Assembly (NCBI GenBank): GCA_037045455.1 | Contig: JBAOIN010000005.1 | Location: 186,001-250,000 of the forward strand | Length of the DNA stretch: 64,000 nucleotides | Direction: 5' to 3' | DNA from: JADKAV01 sp037045455 | Lineage (GTDB): Bacteria > Actinomycetota > Actinomycetes > S36-B12 > UBA10799 | Shown: one piece after another, positions 33,733 through 44,535 of the stretch | Layout: each line of letters starts with the position of its first letter | How positions within the stretch are numbered: the first letter of the stretch is position 1 | Translations under genes and position numbers: made by a program | The notes under the pieces: model-generated | Database searches by the model: none | Told to the model about the DNA's origin: nothing | The model's input: only the letters and a program-made list of their open reading frames with translations

Positions 33733-34355
33733 CGCCGGATTCCTTCCATAGGCCGATCGTGTAGGGCTCGAGGCCGACGAGTTCCTGCGGCGGCCCGGCC
33801 GTGGCCAATCGCCGCCATCCGTTCGGCGATCTCCGGGCGTCATCTCCGGCAAGCGTGGTCTCCACCGCCTGCAGCACCAGGGCGTAGGGCGAGCCCATGG
33901 ATTCCAGCGCCGAGCGCAGCAAGCCGATCGGCCCGCGGTGCTCGGCAAGTAGCGCGTCGCCGGTCAACGGATCCCCGATCGCGGCGAACTCCAGGACGAC
34001 GGCGAGGTGGTCGGCGCAGTTCGGCGTCACCGGGGTCGAAACCGGCGGCCAGGTAGGCCTGCTTGAAGTGCAGGATCGCCATGCCGCGATTGCGGGTGTC
34101 GCCGTGGGTCCAGTAGGTGAGGTACGGGCAGGCCTTGCGCTTCATGTCGAACGTCTGCACGTACTCCTTGGCCAGCTCCAGCGGGTCCTGGGCGGACATC
34201 CAGGCCAGGAAGTCCGTCAGCGGCTGCGTGGCTTCCGCCGGCAGGTCCTGGATAGCCGAGCGGATGTCCGGTACGCGCTTCGCCAGGGCCTCGTCGGGAT
34301 ACCAGAGCAGCCAGGAGCAGGCCAGCCGGGTGACCGCCATGTCGTGCGGGGTCAT
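33729..34355 (-). CDS. narJ: Nitrate reductase molybdenum cofactor assembly chaperone, frameshifted
   Basis: A cytosolic chaperone (TorD/DmsD superfamily) needed for Moco insertion into NarG. From ATG 34355 the sequence reads AVTRLACSWLLWYPDEALAK and YVQTFDMKRKACPYLTYWTH, then GDTRNRGMAILHFKQAYLAA, then shifts near 34025 into DHLAVVLEFAAIGDPLTGDA and LVLQAVETTLAG. Near the end another shift (about 33755) would give the native end PMEGIRR and a TGA overlapping the narI ATG. The ATG itself overlaps the narH stop. About 208 residues, the usual size. Confidence 0.87.
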
Positions 34356-36142
34356 CGCGCCTGCTCCGCGTCATCGGCCCGGACAGGCGCTTGGTCGGCG
34401 GGGTGGGAATCGGCGCGTTGCGGGAAGCTCGGCATGCCCAGGGGCACCCCGCGGCCGTCCCAGTTCAGCAGGTTCACCTTGGCCGGCGCATCGGATTCGA
34501 CGATGCCCTCGGTGGTCTGCCGAACGGCCAGCGCGTGGAACGTCTCCACCGCGACCGGGGCGGGCCGCCCGGAGGCCTCCCCGAACGGGCCCTGCCGGTA
34601 GGCGTCACCGCTGCCGGCATAGTCCACCGCGCACGCGAGTTCCTCGAGGTTCTCGGCGGTTTCGGTGTGCGCCTTGGGCACCACGTAGCGGTCCTCGTAC
34701 TTCGCGATGGCCAGCAGCCGGTAGAGGGCGAACATCTCCTCCTCGGTGTAACCCACCGCCTCCGGAATGCTGGGGTCGGTCGGGTTGCCGAGGTTGCTGT
34801 CGCGCATGAACGACCGCATCGCCGCGAGCACGCCGAGCACCCGCTTGACCGGCACGACATCGCCGGCCGTGAACAGTTCCGCGAGGTACTCGATGGGGAT
34901 GCGCAGCGCGTTGATGGCGCCGAACAGGTTGCCGGCGTCCTCCCCGTCGTTGCCGGTCTCACGCAGCGCGTCGACCACCGGCGACAGCGGCGGGATGTAC
35001 CAGACCATCGGCATGGTGCGGTACTCCGGGTGCAGTGGCAGCGCGACCTTGTACTTCTTCGCCAGCGCGTAGACCGGGGACTTGCGCGCCGCATCGATCC
35101 AGTCCGCCGGGATGCCGTCACGCATGGCCTGCGTCGACGACCTGCGGGTCGTTGGGGTCCAGCAGCAGGTCGAGCTGCGCGGCGTAGAGGTCCTGGTCGT
35201 TCTCGGTTGCGGCAGCCTCGGCGACGCGATCGGCGTCGTAGAGGAACAGCCCGATGTAGCGCAGCCGGCCCACGCAGGTCTCCGAGCACACCGTGGGCAG
35301 CCCGACCTCGATCCGCGGGTAGCACAGCGTGCACTTCTCGGCCTTGCCCGTGCGGTGGTTGAAGTAGACCTTCTTGTAGGGGCAGCCGGTGACGCACATG
35401 CGCCAGCCGCGGCAGGCGTCCTGGTCGACCAGCACGATGCCGTCCTCGCTGCGCTTGTACATCGCGCCGGACGGGCAGCTGACGCGACACATGACGGGTT
35501 GAGGCAGTGCTCGCAGATCCGCGGCAGGTAGAACATGAACGCCTTCTCGAACTCCAGCTTCACGCGGTCGCCGACGTCCTCTTTGACCTTTTTGAGGATC
35601 GGGTCCTGACGGCGCCAGTTCCGGGCCGCCGGCCGAGGTCGTCGTCCCAGTTCGCCGACCATTCGATCTTCATCGGCTTGCCCGTGATCAGCGACTTCGG
35701 CCGGGCGACCGGGGTGTGCTCGCCGAGCGGGGCCGTGATCAGAGTTGTCGTACTCGTAGGTCCACGGCTCGTAGTAGTCGTTGAGCTCCGGCAGCTTGGG
35801 GTTCGTGAAGATGGTGCGTCAGCCGGTGCCAGCCGGCTGCCGCCACGCAGCTTGAGCTTGCCCACGCTTCGTACGGACCCAGCCGCCCTTCCACGTCTCC
35901 TGGTCCTCGTACGTGCGCGGGTAGCCCTGGCCGGGCCGGGTCTCGACGTTGTTGAACCACACGTACTCGACGCCGGCGCGGTTGGTCCACGCCTGCTTGC
36001 ACGTGACCGAGCAGGTGTGGCACCCGATGCACTTGTCGAGGTTCATCACCATGCCCATCTGGGCCATCACACGCACGTCAGTGCCCCCTCGGTGGTCGAG
36101 TAGCGTGAGCGACGAAGGAGCGAACACATTATCGAGACCCAT
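34352..36142 (-). CDS. narH: Respiratory nitrate reductase beta (Fe-S) subunit, frameshifted
   Basis: The electron-transfer subunit with four Fe-S clusters. Cysteine groups are seen in order across several frames: CIGCHTCSVTCK, CEHCLNPSC, CRGWRMCVTGCP (Trp in place of one Cys, as for the [3Fe-4S] cluster) and CTLCYPRIEVG with CSETCVGRLRY. The start MGLDNVFAPSSLTLLDHRGG at 36142 precedes the conserved VRVMAQMGMVMNLDKCIG. The TGA of narG overlaps this ATG (TGATG) and its own TGA overlaps narJ. Shifts occur near 35830, 35640, 35500 and 35130. From about 35100 to 34352 the frame is clean. C-terminal sequence (VAVETFHALAVRQTTEGIVE) matches the family. Confidence 0.9.
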
Positions 36143-39100
36143 CAGTACTGCACCTCCTGGCTGCGACGCCGGATCACGGTGACCTCGTCGCGCTGGTTGC
36201 CCGTCGGGCCGAGGTAGTTCATGAAGAACGACAGTTGCGCGTAGCCGCCGACGACGTGCGTCGGCTTGATCATCAACCGGGTCAGCGAGTTGTGGATGCC
36301 GCCGCGCAGGCCTGAGGTCTCGGTGCGTCGGGACGTCCACCGCCCGGTCCTTGGCGTGGTACATGTACACCGTCCCGGCGGGCATCCGGTGCGAGACGAT
36401 CGCGCGGGCGACCACGACGCCGTTGCGGTTGTAGGCCTCGATCCACTCGTTGTCCTTGACCCCGATCGCCTCGGCGTCCTGCGGACTCATCCAGATCTCC
36501 GGACCACCGCGGCTCAACGAGAGCATGAACAGGTTGTCCTGGTACTCCGAGTGGATCGCTCCACTTCGAGTGCGGGGTGAGGTAGCGCACCGTGACCTCA
36601 CGCTCGGCGCCGGTGCCCTGATCGCCGTAGAGGCGATGCATGTTCAACGGCGGCCGGAACGTCGGCAACTGCTCGCCGATCTCGGTCATCCAGTCGTGGT
36701 CGAGGAACAGGTGCTGGCGACCGGTGAGCGTGTGCCACGGCTTCGAGCCGCTCGACGTTGATGGTGAACGCCGTGTAGCGGCGGCCGCCATGCTCACTGC
36801 CGGACCACTCCGGGCTGGTGATGACCGGCACCGGGCGGGCCTGGGTGTCGGCGAACGTGATCCGCTTGCCCTCGTTGTCCAGCGGCGAGGTCGGCGAGCT
36901 GCTGGCCGGTGCGCTCCTCGACGTTGCGGAAGCCCTCCACCGCGACCCGGCCGTTGGTGGTGCCGGACAGCGTGAGGATCGCCTCGCACGCCTGCGATGC
37001 GTTGACGATGCGCCGGGCGACCGGCGGCCGGACCCTCCGGGATCACACCGTTGAGCCGCTTGAGCAAGCTCGTACTCCGGCGCGGTCTTCACGGCGACGC
37101 CCTTGGTCACGGTACCGACGGTCTCGAGCAGCGGGCCGAGGGCCGACATCTTCGCGCCGATCGCGGTGTAGTCGCGCTCGCACAGGATGAACTTCGGCGC
37201 GGTGACGCCCGGGATCAGGTCGACCTCACCGGCCTTCCAGTCCTTCACGACCCCGCCTGTCACGGCCATCTCGTCCGGGGTGTCGTGCATCAGCGGGATG
37301 GTCATCAGGTCCTCGACGGTGCCGAGGTGCACCAGCCAGTTCGGACACCTTGCGGCCGAGGTCCTGGAAGATGTCGTAGTCGCTCTTGGTCTCCCACGGC
37401 GGGTCGATAGCCGGCGTGAACGCGTGCACGTACGGGTGCATGTCCGTGCTGTTCAGGTCGTGCTTCTCGTACCAGGTCGCAGCCGGCAGCAGGACGTCGC
37501 CGAACAACCCGGTGGAGGTCATCCGGAAGTCGATGCTGATCAGCAGGTCGAGCTTTCCGGCGGGACGCCTCCTCATGCCACTCGACGGACTGCGGACGGA
37601 CGTCGGTCTCGTCGGCACGTACCGCGTTGCTGGTGCCGAGCAGGTGCTTGAGGAAGTACTCGTTGCCCTTACTGGACGACCCCAGCAGGTTGGCCCGCCA
37701 GATCGTGAGCACCCGCGGCCAGTTCTCCGGGGCGTCGGGATCCTCGACGGCGAACTTGACGTCGCCCGACTTCAGCTTCTCGGTCACGTAGGCGACCGGG
37801 TCGACGCCGGCCTCCCGGGCTTCCCGGACCAGCTCGAGCGGGTTGCGGTTCAGGCTCGGGAACGACGGCATCCAGCCCGAGCGCGCCGACTGCGCCAGCG
37901 TGTCGATCATGGTCGCGTTCTGGAACCGGCCCTCACCCAGCGGCGTGGCCAGCAGGTCGGCGCCGAGGTTGTCGTAACGCCACTGGTCGGTCTGCACGTA
38001 CCAGAAGGCCGTTCCGATCATCTGCCGCGGCGGGCCGCTGCCAGTCCAGCGCGAACGCCAGGTTCGCCCAGCCGGTGATCGGGCGGCACTTCTCCTGCCC
38101 GACGTAGTGCGCCCAACCGCCGCCGTTGATCCCCTGGCAGCCGGTCAGCGTGATCATGGCCAGGAACGTGCGGTAGATGGTGTCGGAGTGGAACCAGTGG
38201 TTCGTCCCGGCGCCCAGCACGATCATCGAGCGGCCGCCGGAGTCCTCGGCATTCTGCGGCGAACTCGCGGCCGATCCGGATCGCCTGCGCGGCCGGCACG
38301 CCCGTGATCTCCTCCTGCCACGCTGGGGTGTAAGGCGCCGGGTCGTCGTAGCCCGTCGGCCACTCCCCCGGCAGACCTTCGCGGGCAACGCCGTACTGCG
38401 CGAGCATCAGGTCGAAGACGGTGGTCACCCAGCGGGTGCCGTCCTTGGTCTCGATCGGCACCATGGGCACGCCGCGCCGGTGAACGCCACCGCCCTCGCC
38501 CGTTCTCCTGCCCCATGTCGAAACGGGGCAGCAGCACCTCAGCGGTCGAGGCGCCGCCGGCACCGTGGAACGACAGCGCCGGGTCGACACCCTGCGAGGT
38601 CCAGATTCCACTTGCCCTTGCCAGCCTCGGTGTAGCGGAAGCCCAGCGAGCCGTTCGGGACGACCGCGCGGCCGGTGTGGCTGTCGACCAGCACCGTCTT
38701 GAACGCCGCGCCCTCGCATCGTGTCGCCCGAGGTCGGCGGCGGTGAGGAACTTGTCCGGCACGTAGCCGCCGTCCTTGCTCCTTCGAGCGTGATCAGGAA
38801 GGGCAGGTCGGAGTACTTCTTGACGTACTCGACGAACCGCGGCACCTGCCGGTCGACGTAGAACTCCTTGAGGATCGACGTGCCCCATCGCCATGCCCAG
38901 CGCGCCGTCGGTGCCCGGGTGCGCGGTCAGCCACTCGTCGGCGAACTTGGTGTTGTCGGCGTAGTCCGGGGAGACGGTGACGACCTTCTGGCCCTTGTAG
39001 CGGGCCTCGGCCATGAAGTGCGCGTCCGGCGTGCGGGTCACGGGCAGGTTCGCGCCCCACATGATCAGGTAGCTGGCGTTCCACCAGTCGGCCGACTCGG

Positions 39101-39842
39101 GCACGTCGGTCTGGTCGCCGAACACCTGCGGGCTGGCCACCGGCAGGTCGCAGTACCAGTCGTAGAAGCTGACAGCATCGCGCCGCCCATGAGACTGATG
39201 AAGCGGCTGCCGGCAGCGTGCGAGGCCATCGACATGGCCGGGATGGGCGAGAAGCCGGCGATCCGGTCCGGGCCGTAGCGCCTTGACGGTGTGCACGTGG
39301 GCGGCGGCCACGAGCTCGATTGACCTCGGCCCACGTCGAGCGCACCAGACCGCCCTTGCCGCGCGCGCTGCTGGTAGGCCCGGCGGCGTGGCCTCGTCGC
39401 CCGACGACCGCGGCCCAGGCGTCGCACCGGGTCGGAGTGCGCCTGCCTTGGCCTTGCGGTACAGCCTCGAGCAGCACGCCGCGCACGTACGGGATACCGG
39501 ACGCGGGTCGGCGAGTAGGTGTACCAGGAGAACGCGGCGCCGCGCGGGCAGCCGCGCGGCTCGTACTCCGGTGAGTCCGGGCCGACGCGACGGGTAGTCG
39601 GTCTGCTGGGTCTCCCAGGTGATGATGCCGTCCTTGACGTACACCTTCCACGAGCACGAGCCCGTGCAGTTCACGCCGTGGGTCGAGCGCACCACCTTGT
39701 CGTGGCTCCAACGGTCGCGGTAGAAGACGTCGCCCTCCCGGCCGCCGTGTCTGGTGACGGTCCGCAGATCGTCGGAGACGTCACCGCGGGCGAAGAACCG
39801 CCCTGCCTTGACCAGGAACTCGTCGGTGGGACTTGTCGTCAT
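36142..39842 (-). CDS. narG: Respiratory nitrate reductase alpha (Mo-bis-MGD) subunit, many frameshifts
   Basis: The catalytic subunit, reducing nitrate to nitrite at the cytoplasmic face. The N-terminus MTTSPTDEFLVKAGRFFARG follows GGGAGGAATGGTTC. The [4Fe-4S] site is STHGVNCTGSCSWKVYVKDG; the Mo-ligand Asp lies in FYDWYCDLPVASPQ. Further family blocks: WGANLPVTRTPDAHFMAEAR, VLGAGTNHWFHSDTIYRTFL, GCQGINGGGWAHYVGQEKCR, LDLLISIDFRMTSTGLFGDV and the end VTVIRRRSQEVQY. These lie in constantly alternating frames: I infer about twenty single-base shifts in 3.7 kb. The length of 3701 nt fits the normal 1,230-residue size, so the coding content is complete. The ATG overlaps the regulator's TGA. Confidence 0.9.
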
Positions 39843-40561
39843 GAACCATTCCTCCCGGGTGTCCCGCGCACTGACCACGCGGGCTCGACATCCTTGCGGC
39901 GCAACCTGGCCACACACACGCCCGGTCGCGGGAACACGTCCAGCGCCTCCAACGCTACGTCCTGACCGGTGGCTGCGAGAACCTGTTCAAGGGCGCGGGC
40001 GTGGATGTCACAGATTTCGGGGTGCTTGGCGACCAGCGCGGCATACGGGCAGCTGCCCAAGTACACGACATCGCCGACCGGCGAGACCTCGACGTCGAAG
40101 CCGAGCTGCTCCAGCGACGCGGCCGCGACTGCGATCGCCTCGTCCGGGGAGTCGCTGGGCTCGTGCGCCACCCCCTCGGACCCGCGCCAGCGCTGCGCTG
40201 CGGCCTCGGCGGTAGCGGGATCGGCTGCCGCATCCAGCGCCTCGACGAGTTGCTCGGCGAGCTGGTGATACGGATCGTCGGTGAGCGGCGAGTAGAGCCA
40301 CCGGGGCCGGCCGCGGCCGTTGCTCTTGGCCCGGATCCGCTCCACCTGTCCGGCTGCCTGCAGCACTTCCAGGTGCGTGCGGATCGTGTTCACGTGCAGT
40401 GACGTGAGCGCCGAGATGTCCTCCAAGGACATCGGCCCGTCGGCCTCCTGAAGCAGCCGCCAGATGTGATCCCGGCTGGACACCGGGTCGGCGTGGTGGG
40501 CACGAAGGTGCCCCAGCCGCGCAAGGCTGCGTCCAATCGTGTCGGCCGCCTTCCGGTTCAT
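39839..40561 (-). CDS. SufR-like winged-helix regulator with Fe-S cysteines, coupled to narG
   Basis: 240 residues from ATG 40561. Residues 30-90 form an ArsR/DeoR-like winged helix (SLEDISALTSLHVNTIRTHL, GRGRPRWLY wing). The C-terminal domain has Cys171 (LGSCPYAALVAKHPEIC), Cys184 and Cys216, close to the three-Cys cluster site of SufR, which switches DNA binding according to its Fe-S state. Its TGA overlaps the narG ATG (ATGA), so it is the first gene of the nar operon and divergent from narK1 across 82 bp. The likely role is Fe-S/NO/oxygen-sensitive control of nar and narK transcription. No narXL-type sensor pair is present in the window. Confidence 0.85.
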   Translation of the reverse strand: MNRKAADTIGRSLARLGHLRAHHADPVSSRDHIWRLLQEADGPMSLEDISALTSLHVNTIRTHLEVLQAAGQVERIRAKSNGRGRPRWLYSPLTDDPYHQLAEQLVEALDAAADPATAEAAAQRWRGSEGVAHEPSDSPDEAIAVAAASLEQLGFDVEVSPVGDVVYLGSCPYAALVAKHPEICDIHARALEQVLAATGQDVALEALDVFPRPGVCVARLRRKDVEPAWSVRGTPGRNGS

Positions 40562-40576
40562 ACCCACCGTTCTACC

Positions 40577-40595
40577 ATATTCCACCGTCGAATAT
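40577..40595. promoter_or_regulatory. Inverted repeat in the nar/narK divergent promoter
   Basis: ATATTC-N7-GAATAT is a perfect inverted repeat in an AT-richer island between the regulator-narGHJI operon and narK1. A second symmetric pair, CACCGT (40584-40588 region) and ACGGTG (40603-40608), overlaps it. It is the natural operator candidate for the SufR-like regulator. It does not match an FNR box (TTGAT-N4-ATCAA). Confidence 0.55.
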
Positions 40596-40643
40596 ATTTT
40601 GCACGGTGCTAACATACGAACCGGTGAAAAAAGGGAGGCGGTC

Positions 40644-42003
40644 ATGACCACGGTGACGACCGACGCGGCGCCAGGCCAGTCGCACGGCTGGGACCTGCGC
40701 CCGGGCGCGGTCCGGGTGCTGGTGATCTCGACCATCGGCTTCACGCTGATGTTCGCGGTGTGGCTGATGTTCGGAGTCCTGGGTATCCCGATCCGCAAGG
40801 AGTTCGGCCTCAGCGATGTGCAGCTCGTCATGGATCACCGCGGTCGCCGTCCTCAACGGCGCGATCTGGCGGCTGCCCGCCGGCATCATCGCCGACCGCC
40901 GCGGCGGGCGGATCGTGATGACGGTCATGCTGGCAGCGACCGCCATCCCCGCCTTCCTGGTCTCGCACGCCAACAGCTACACCCAGCTGCTGATCTACGC
41001 GTTCCTGGTCGGTCTGGCCGGCAACTCGTTCAGCGTCGGCATCGCCTGGGCTCAGCGCGTGGTGGCCACAGCGCCACCAGGGTTTCGCGCTCGGCGTGTT
41101 CGGGGCCGGCAACGTGGGCGCCTCGGTCACCAAGTTCATCGGCCCGGCGCTGATCACCGCGGTGCCGGCAGCCGGCCTGCTCGGCGGGTGGCTCCCGGGC
41201 GGCTGGCGCTTCGTGCGCATTCCTCTACATGCGTCCTGCTGCTGATCATGGCCGCAGTCACCTGGTTCGTGGCGCCGCACCACGACATCGTGCCGGGTCA
41301 GGGCCGCTCGCTGGCCTCCCATGCTGAAGCCCCTGAAGCAGGTGCGGGTCTGGCGGTTCAGCCTCTACTACGTCGTGGTGTTCGGCGCCTACGTCGCGCT
41401 GGCCGGCCTGGCTACCCAAGTACTACGTGGACGTCTACGACCAGAGCCTGCAGCCACGCCGCTCTGCTGACAGCGCTGTTCATCTTCCCGGCATCTCTGC
41501 TGCGGCCCGTGGGCGGCTGGATCTCCGACCGGATCGGGGCGCGCAAGGTCATGTACGCCACGTTCCTCACCATGCTGGTCACGACCGGGATCCTGATGAT
41601 GCCTTACGGCCACATCGTGATCAACCGTTCCGATGGCGGCACGAGCGAGATCCTGCCATGGTCGGTGGGCGTCGGGATGTTCACGCTGCTGGTCTTCCTC
41701 ACTGGCTGCGCGATGGGCATCGGCAAGGCCGCGGTCTTCAAGCACATCCCCGAGTACTTCCCGCACGACGTCGGTGCGGTGGGCGGTCTGGTCGGTTCGA
41801 TCGGTGCCCTGGGCGGCTTCTTCCTGCCCCCGCTGTTCGCCTATGCGGCCGCCTGGAGCGGCGCCCCGCAGGCGACGTTCGGCGTCCTGTTCCTGGTGAC
41901 CCTGCTCACCACGCTCTGGATGCATTTCACCGTGGTGCACATGCTGCACCGCGCCAGCCCTGACTTGGCCAACAAGTTCGAACACGAAGGAGTCAACGCA
42001 TGA
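40644..42003 (+). CDS. narK1: NarK1-type nitrate/nitrite transporter, frameshifted
   Basis: A major facilitator superfamily member. ATG 40644 follows AAGGGAGGCGG. The N-terminus LVISTIGFTLMFAVWLMFGV and IRKEFGLSDVQL and the family motif LNGAIWRLPAGIIADRRGGR are clear, as is the C-terminal half (LLRPVGGWISDRIGARKVMY; GCAMGIGKAAVFKHIPEYFP; VGGLVGSIGALGGFFLPPLF). The middle third crosses frames: shifts fall near 40830, 41085, 41215, 41320, 41410 and 41455. The 453-codon span corresponds to a full 12-helix carrier. It ends with an ATGA overlap to narK2. NarK1-type proteins are thought to import nitrate with protons. Confidence 0.88.
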
Positions 42004-43325
42004 GTACGACAAGTGCGCCCGAGCGGCGTGGTGGGGACTGGTTGGACCAGTGGAATCCCGAAGAGAACTGGGATTCCGGCCGGGCCTGGAAGACCCTGTC
42101 GATCACCACGTTCAACCTGACCCTGGCCTTCATCACCTGGTTCCTGGTGTCGGCCATCGCCCCGCAGCTGAGCTTCCTGGGCTTCGACCTCTCCAAGAGC
42201 CAGCTCTACTGGCTGGCCGCCATGCCGGGTCTGGCCGGCGGTGCGCTGCGGCTGGTGTGGATGTTCCTGCCGCCGATCATGGGCACCCGCAAGTTGGTCT
42301 GGATGAGTTCCGTGCTGCTGCTGATCCCGCTGATCGGCTGGGGCATGGCAGTCCAGAACAACCAGACCTCCTACTCGGTCTTGCTGCTGCTGGCGTTCCT
42401 GGTCGGTATCGGTGGCGGTGTGTTCTCGGGCTTCATGCCGAGCACGTCGTACTTCTTCCCGAAGTCCAAGCAGGGCACGGCACTGGGCATCCAGGCCGGC
42501 GTGGGTAACTTCGGCGTCAGCATCGTGCAGTTCGTGACGCCGTGGATCATCGGATTCGCGCTGATCGGCGGGTCGCAGCACTTCGTCAACGCCGACAAGG
42601 GCATCGACAAGCAGGTCTGGTACCAGAACGCCGCCTGGATCTGGGTGCCGTTCGTCCTGGTGGGTGTGGTGCTGGCCTTCACGATGCTGAAGTCGGTGCC
42701 GGTGCAGGCCCGCGGCGTCAAAGCCCAGATGGACATCTTCAGCAACAAGCACACCTGGCTGATGACGTTGCTGTACATCATCACGTTCGGCACGTTCTCC
42801 GGCATGGCCGCGCAGTTCGCACTGCTGATGAAGAACATCTACGGCACCCCGTTCGGCGCTGACGGCATCGTCGCGGTGCAGTACGCGTTCTGGGGCGCGC
42901 TGGTGGGATCGGCAGCACGCGTGCTTGCCGGCCCGATCGCCGACCGCGTCGGCGGGGCCAAGGTGACGCTGGTCGCGGTGATCGGGATTGGGCTGTCGGC
43001 GTTGTACACCTCCTTCCAGCTCTCGCCGGCCTCGGTCGACGACTTCTCGAAGTTCTTCTGGGGCATGCTGGCCGTGTTCTTCTTCACCGGCGTCGGTAAC
43101 GCGAGCACGTTCAAGCAGATGCCCATGATCTTCGAGCCGCGGCAGGCGGGCGGCGTGATCGGCTGGACCGCGGCGATCGCCGCCTTCGGGCCGTTCGTGT
43201 TCGGTGTCATGTTTGCCACCGGGAACGCGCAGTTCCTGTACTGGCTGGGCACCGCGACCTGCATCATCGGGGCCTGGGTGACCTGGCACTTCTACGCACG
43301 GCCCGGTGCGGAGAAGCCGAGCTGA
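42000..43325 (+). CDS. narK2: NarK2-type nitrate/nitrite antiporter
   Basis: 441 residues, fully intact in contrast to its neighbours. Twelve membrane segments of the MFS fold are visible, starting LSITTFNLTLAFITWFLVSA. The nitrate-signature-like glycine-rich helix (LLAFLVGIGGGVFSGFMPST; GTALGIQAGVGNFGVSIVQF) is present. A long cytosolic N-terminus (DWLDQWNPEENWDSGRAWKT) precedes the first helix, as in many actinobacterial NarK proteins. It is coupled to narK1 by ATGA; in some bacteria the two are fused. The expected activity is nitrate/nitrite exchange that protects the cytoplasm from nitrite. It converges on moeA. Confidence 0.93.
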   Translation: MSTTSAPERRGGDWLDQWNPEENWDSGRAWKTLSITTFNLTLAFITWFLVSAIAPQLSFLGFDLSKSQLYWLAAMPGLAGGALRLVWMFLPPIMGTRKLVWMSSVLLLIPLIGWGMAVQNNQTSYSVLLLLAFLVGIGGGVFSGFMPSTSYFFPKSKQGTALGIQAGVGNFGVSIVQFVTPWIIGFALIGGSQHFVNADKGIDKQVWYQNAAWIWVPFVLVGVVLAFTMLKSVPVQARGVKAQMDIFSNKHTWLMTLLYIITFGTFSGMAAQFALLMKNIYGTPFGADGIVAVQYAFWGALVGSAARVLAGPIADRVGGAKVTLVAVIGIGLSALYTSFQLSPASVDDFSKFFWGMLAVFFFTGVGNASTFKQMPMIFEPRQAGGVIGWTAAIAAFGPFVFGVMFATGNAQFLYWLGTATCIIGAWVTWHFYARPGAEKPS

Positions 43326-43400
43326 CGCTAAACGTGTCCGTTGCTGACGAGGTGGCGGCTCCAAAACGTCGCAGACTGAGCCAACGGCTTCGCGCGCGCG

Positions 43401-44535
43401 TCAGGGCAGGGCGAGCCACTCCACCGACGTGCGCCGGCCGCAGCGCCGCCGGGCGGTAGCACCGCGAACCCGTCGGCAGCAGCCAAGCCCCGCAGCATGG
43501 CCGACCCGAGATGGGCCACCGGGCGTTGCGGCACCGTCCGAGCCGGCAGGCCAGCAACCGGTGCTCGTGGTCGGGGGCCTTCGCGTCGGCCCCGAGTTCG
43601 ACGGTCGGCAAGTCAGGCGACCAACGACCCAGCATTCCTGCAAGAACAGGAGCCCCCAGCGTGAGCAGTGACACGATCGCGCTCTGCGGGTTGCCCGGCA
43701 ACGCCACCAGCCAGCGTTCGCCCAAGCGCGCCAGCGCCATGGGATGTCCCGGGCGCACAGCGACACTGTCGACGACCCACTCGCCGCCCAACTGCGCCAC
43801 CGCGGTGTGCAGGTGGTCGACGGGGCCGGCAGCGGTGCCGCCGGTGGTCATCACGACATCGCCCTGGGCATCGCGGATCGCAGCAACATGCGCGTCGAGT
43901 GTGTCCTGCGCGCGCGAGACCGAAATCACCTCACCGCCGAGCCGGCGCACCCATCCGGGCAGTTGCGGACCCAGCGCATCGCGGACCTGGCCGGGACCGG
44001 GCACGCCCCGGTCGACGAGTTCGTCCCCGAACAGCAATAGCGCCACGCGCGGGATCTGGCGCACTGCGAGTTCATCGACACCGGCCGCACTCGCGAGTCC
44101 AATCAAGGCCGGGGTGACCACGCTGCCCGTCGCGGCAAGGACGTCACCTCGGCGGCACTCCTCACCGCGCGGGCGCAGATCACTGGCCTTGGCCGGGCCA
44201 CTCAATGCCGAGTCGAGCGTCCCGTTCTCCGTGCGCAGGATTGCCGTCGTACCGTCGGGCACGGCCGCCCCGGTGGCGATGACCACGGCTTGGCCAGGCT
44301 CCAAAGCCACGTGCGGAGCGGCGCCGGCCAAAACCTGCCCGACGACCTGCCAGGGTCCGTCACCCGCGACCGCCCACCCGTCCATGGCCGAGGTGTCGTA
44401 CGCAGGGAGATCGGTGAGCGCGACCAGCGGTTCGGCCAGCGTCCGGCCCTCTGCTTGCGCTACCGGGACCTTCTGCGCGGGCAGTGGGTCGGCTACCGCG
44501 AGGCTGCGCGCTGTGTGCCAGTCCGGTTCACGCAT
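43401..44535 (-). CDS. moeA: Molybdopterin molybdenumtransferase MoeA, frameshifted near the 3' end
   Basis: Inserts molybdate into adenylated molybdopterin. From ATG 44535 the frame carries the family landmarks PAYDTSAMDGWAVAGDG, AVVIATGAAVPDGTTAILRT, GDVVMTTGGTAAGPVDHL (the MPT-binding GGxS/T-like loop) and MALARLGERWLVALPGNPQS. Domain IV is disturbed: near 43535 the sequence moves to PVAHLGSAMLRGLAAADGFA and VLPPGGAAAGA, then near 43440 to VEWLALP and the TGA at 43403-43401. After correction the length is about 378 residues. It overlaps the mobA stop by 8 bp, so the two form an operon divergent from moaC. Confidence 0.9.

Noticed and set aside
36142..39842. narG as a set of separate small genes
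   Set aside because: Consecutive frames give collinear NarG segments adding up to normal length, so one frameshifted gene is the better reading.
43326..43400. Additional palindromic element between narK2 and moeA
   Set aside because: Only a 6-bp pair (CCGTTG/CAACGG) was found, too weak to call.
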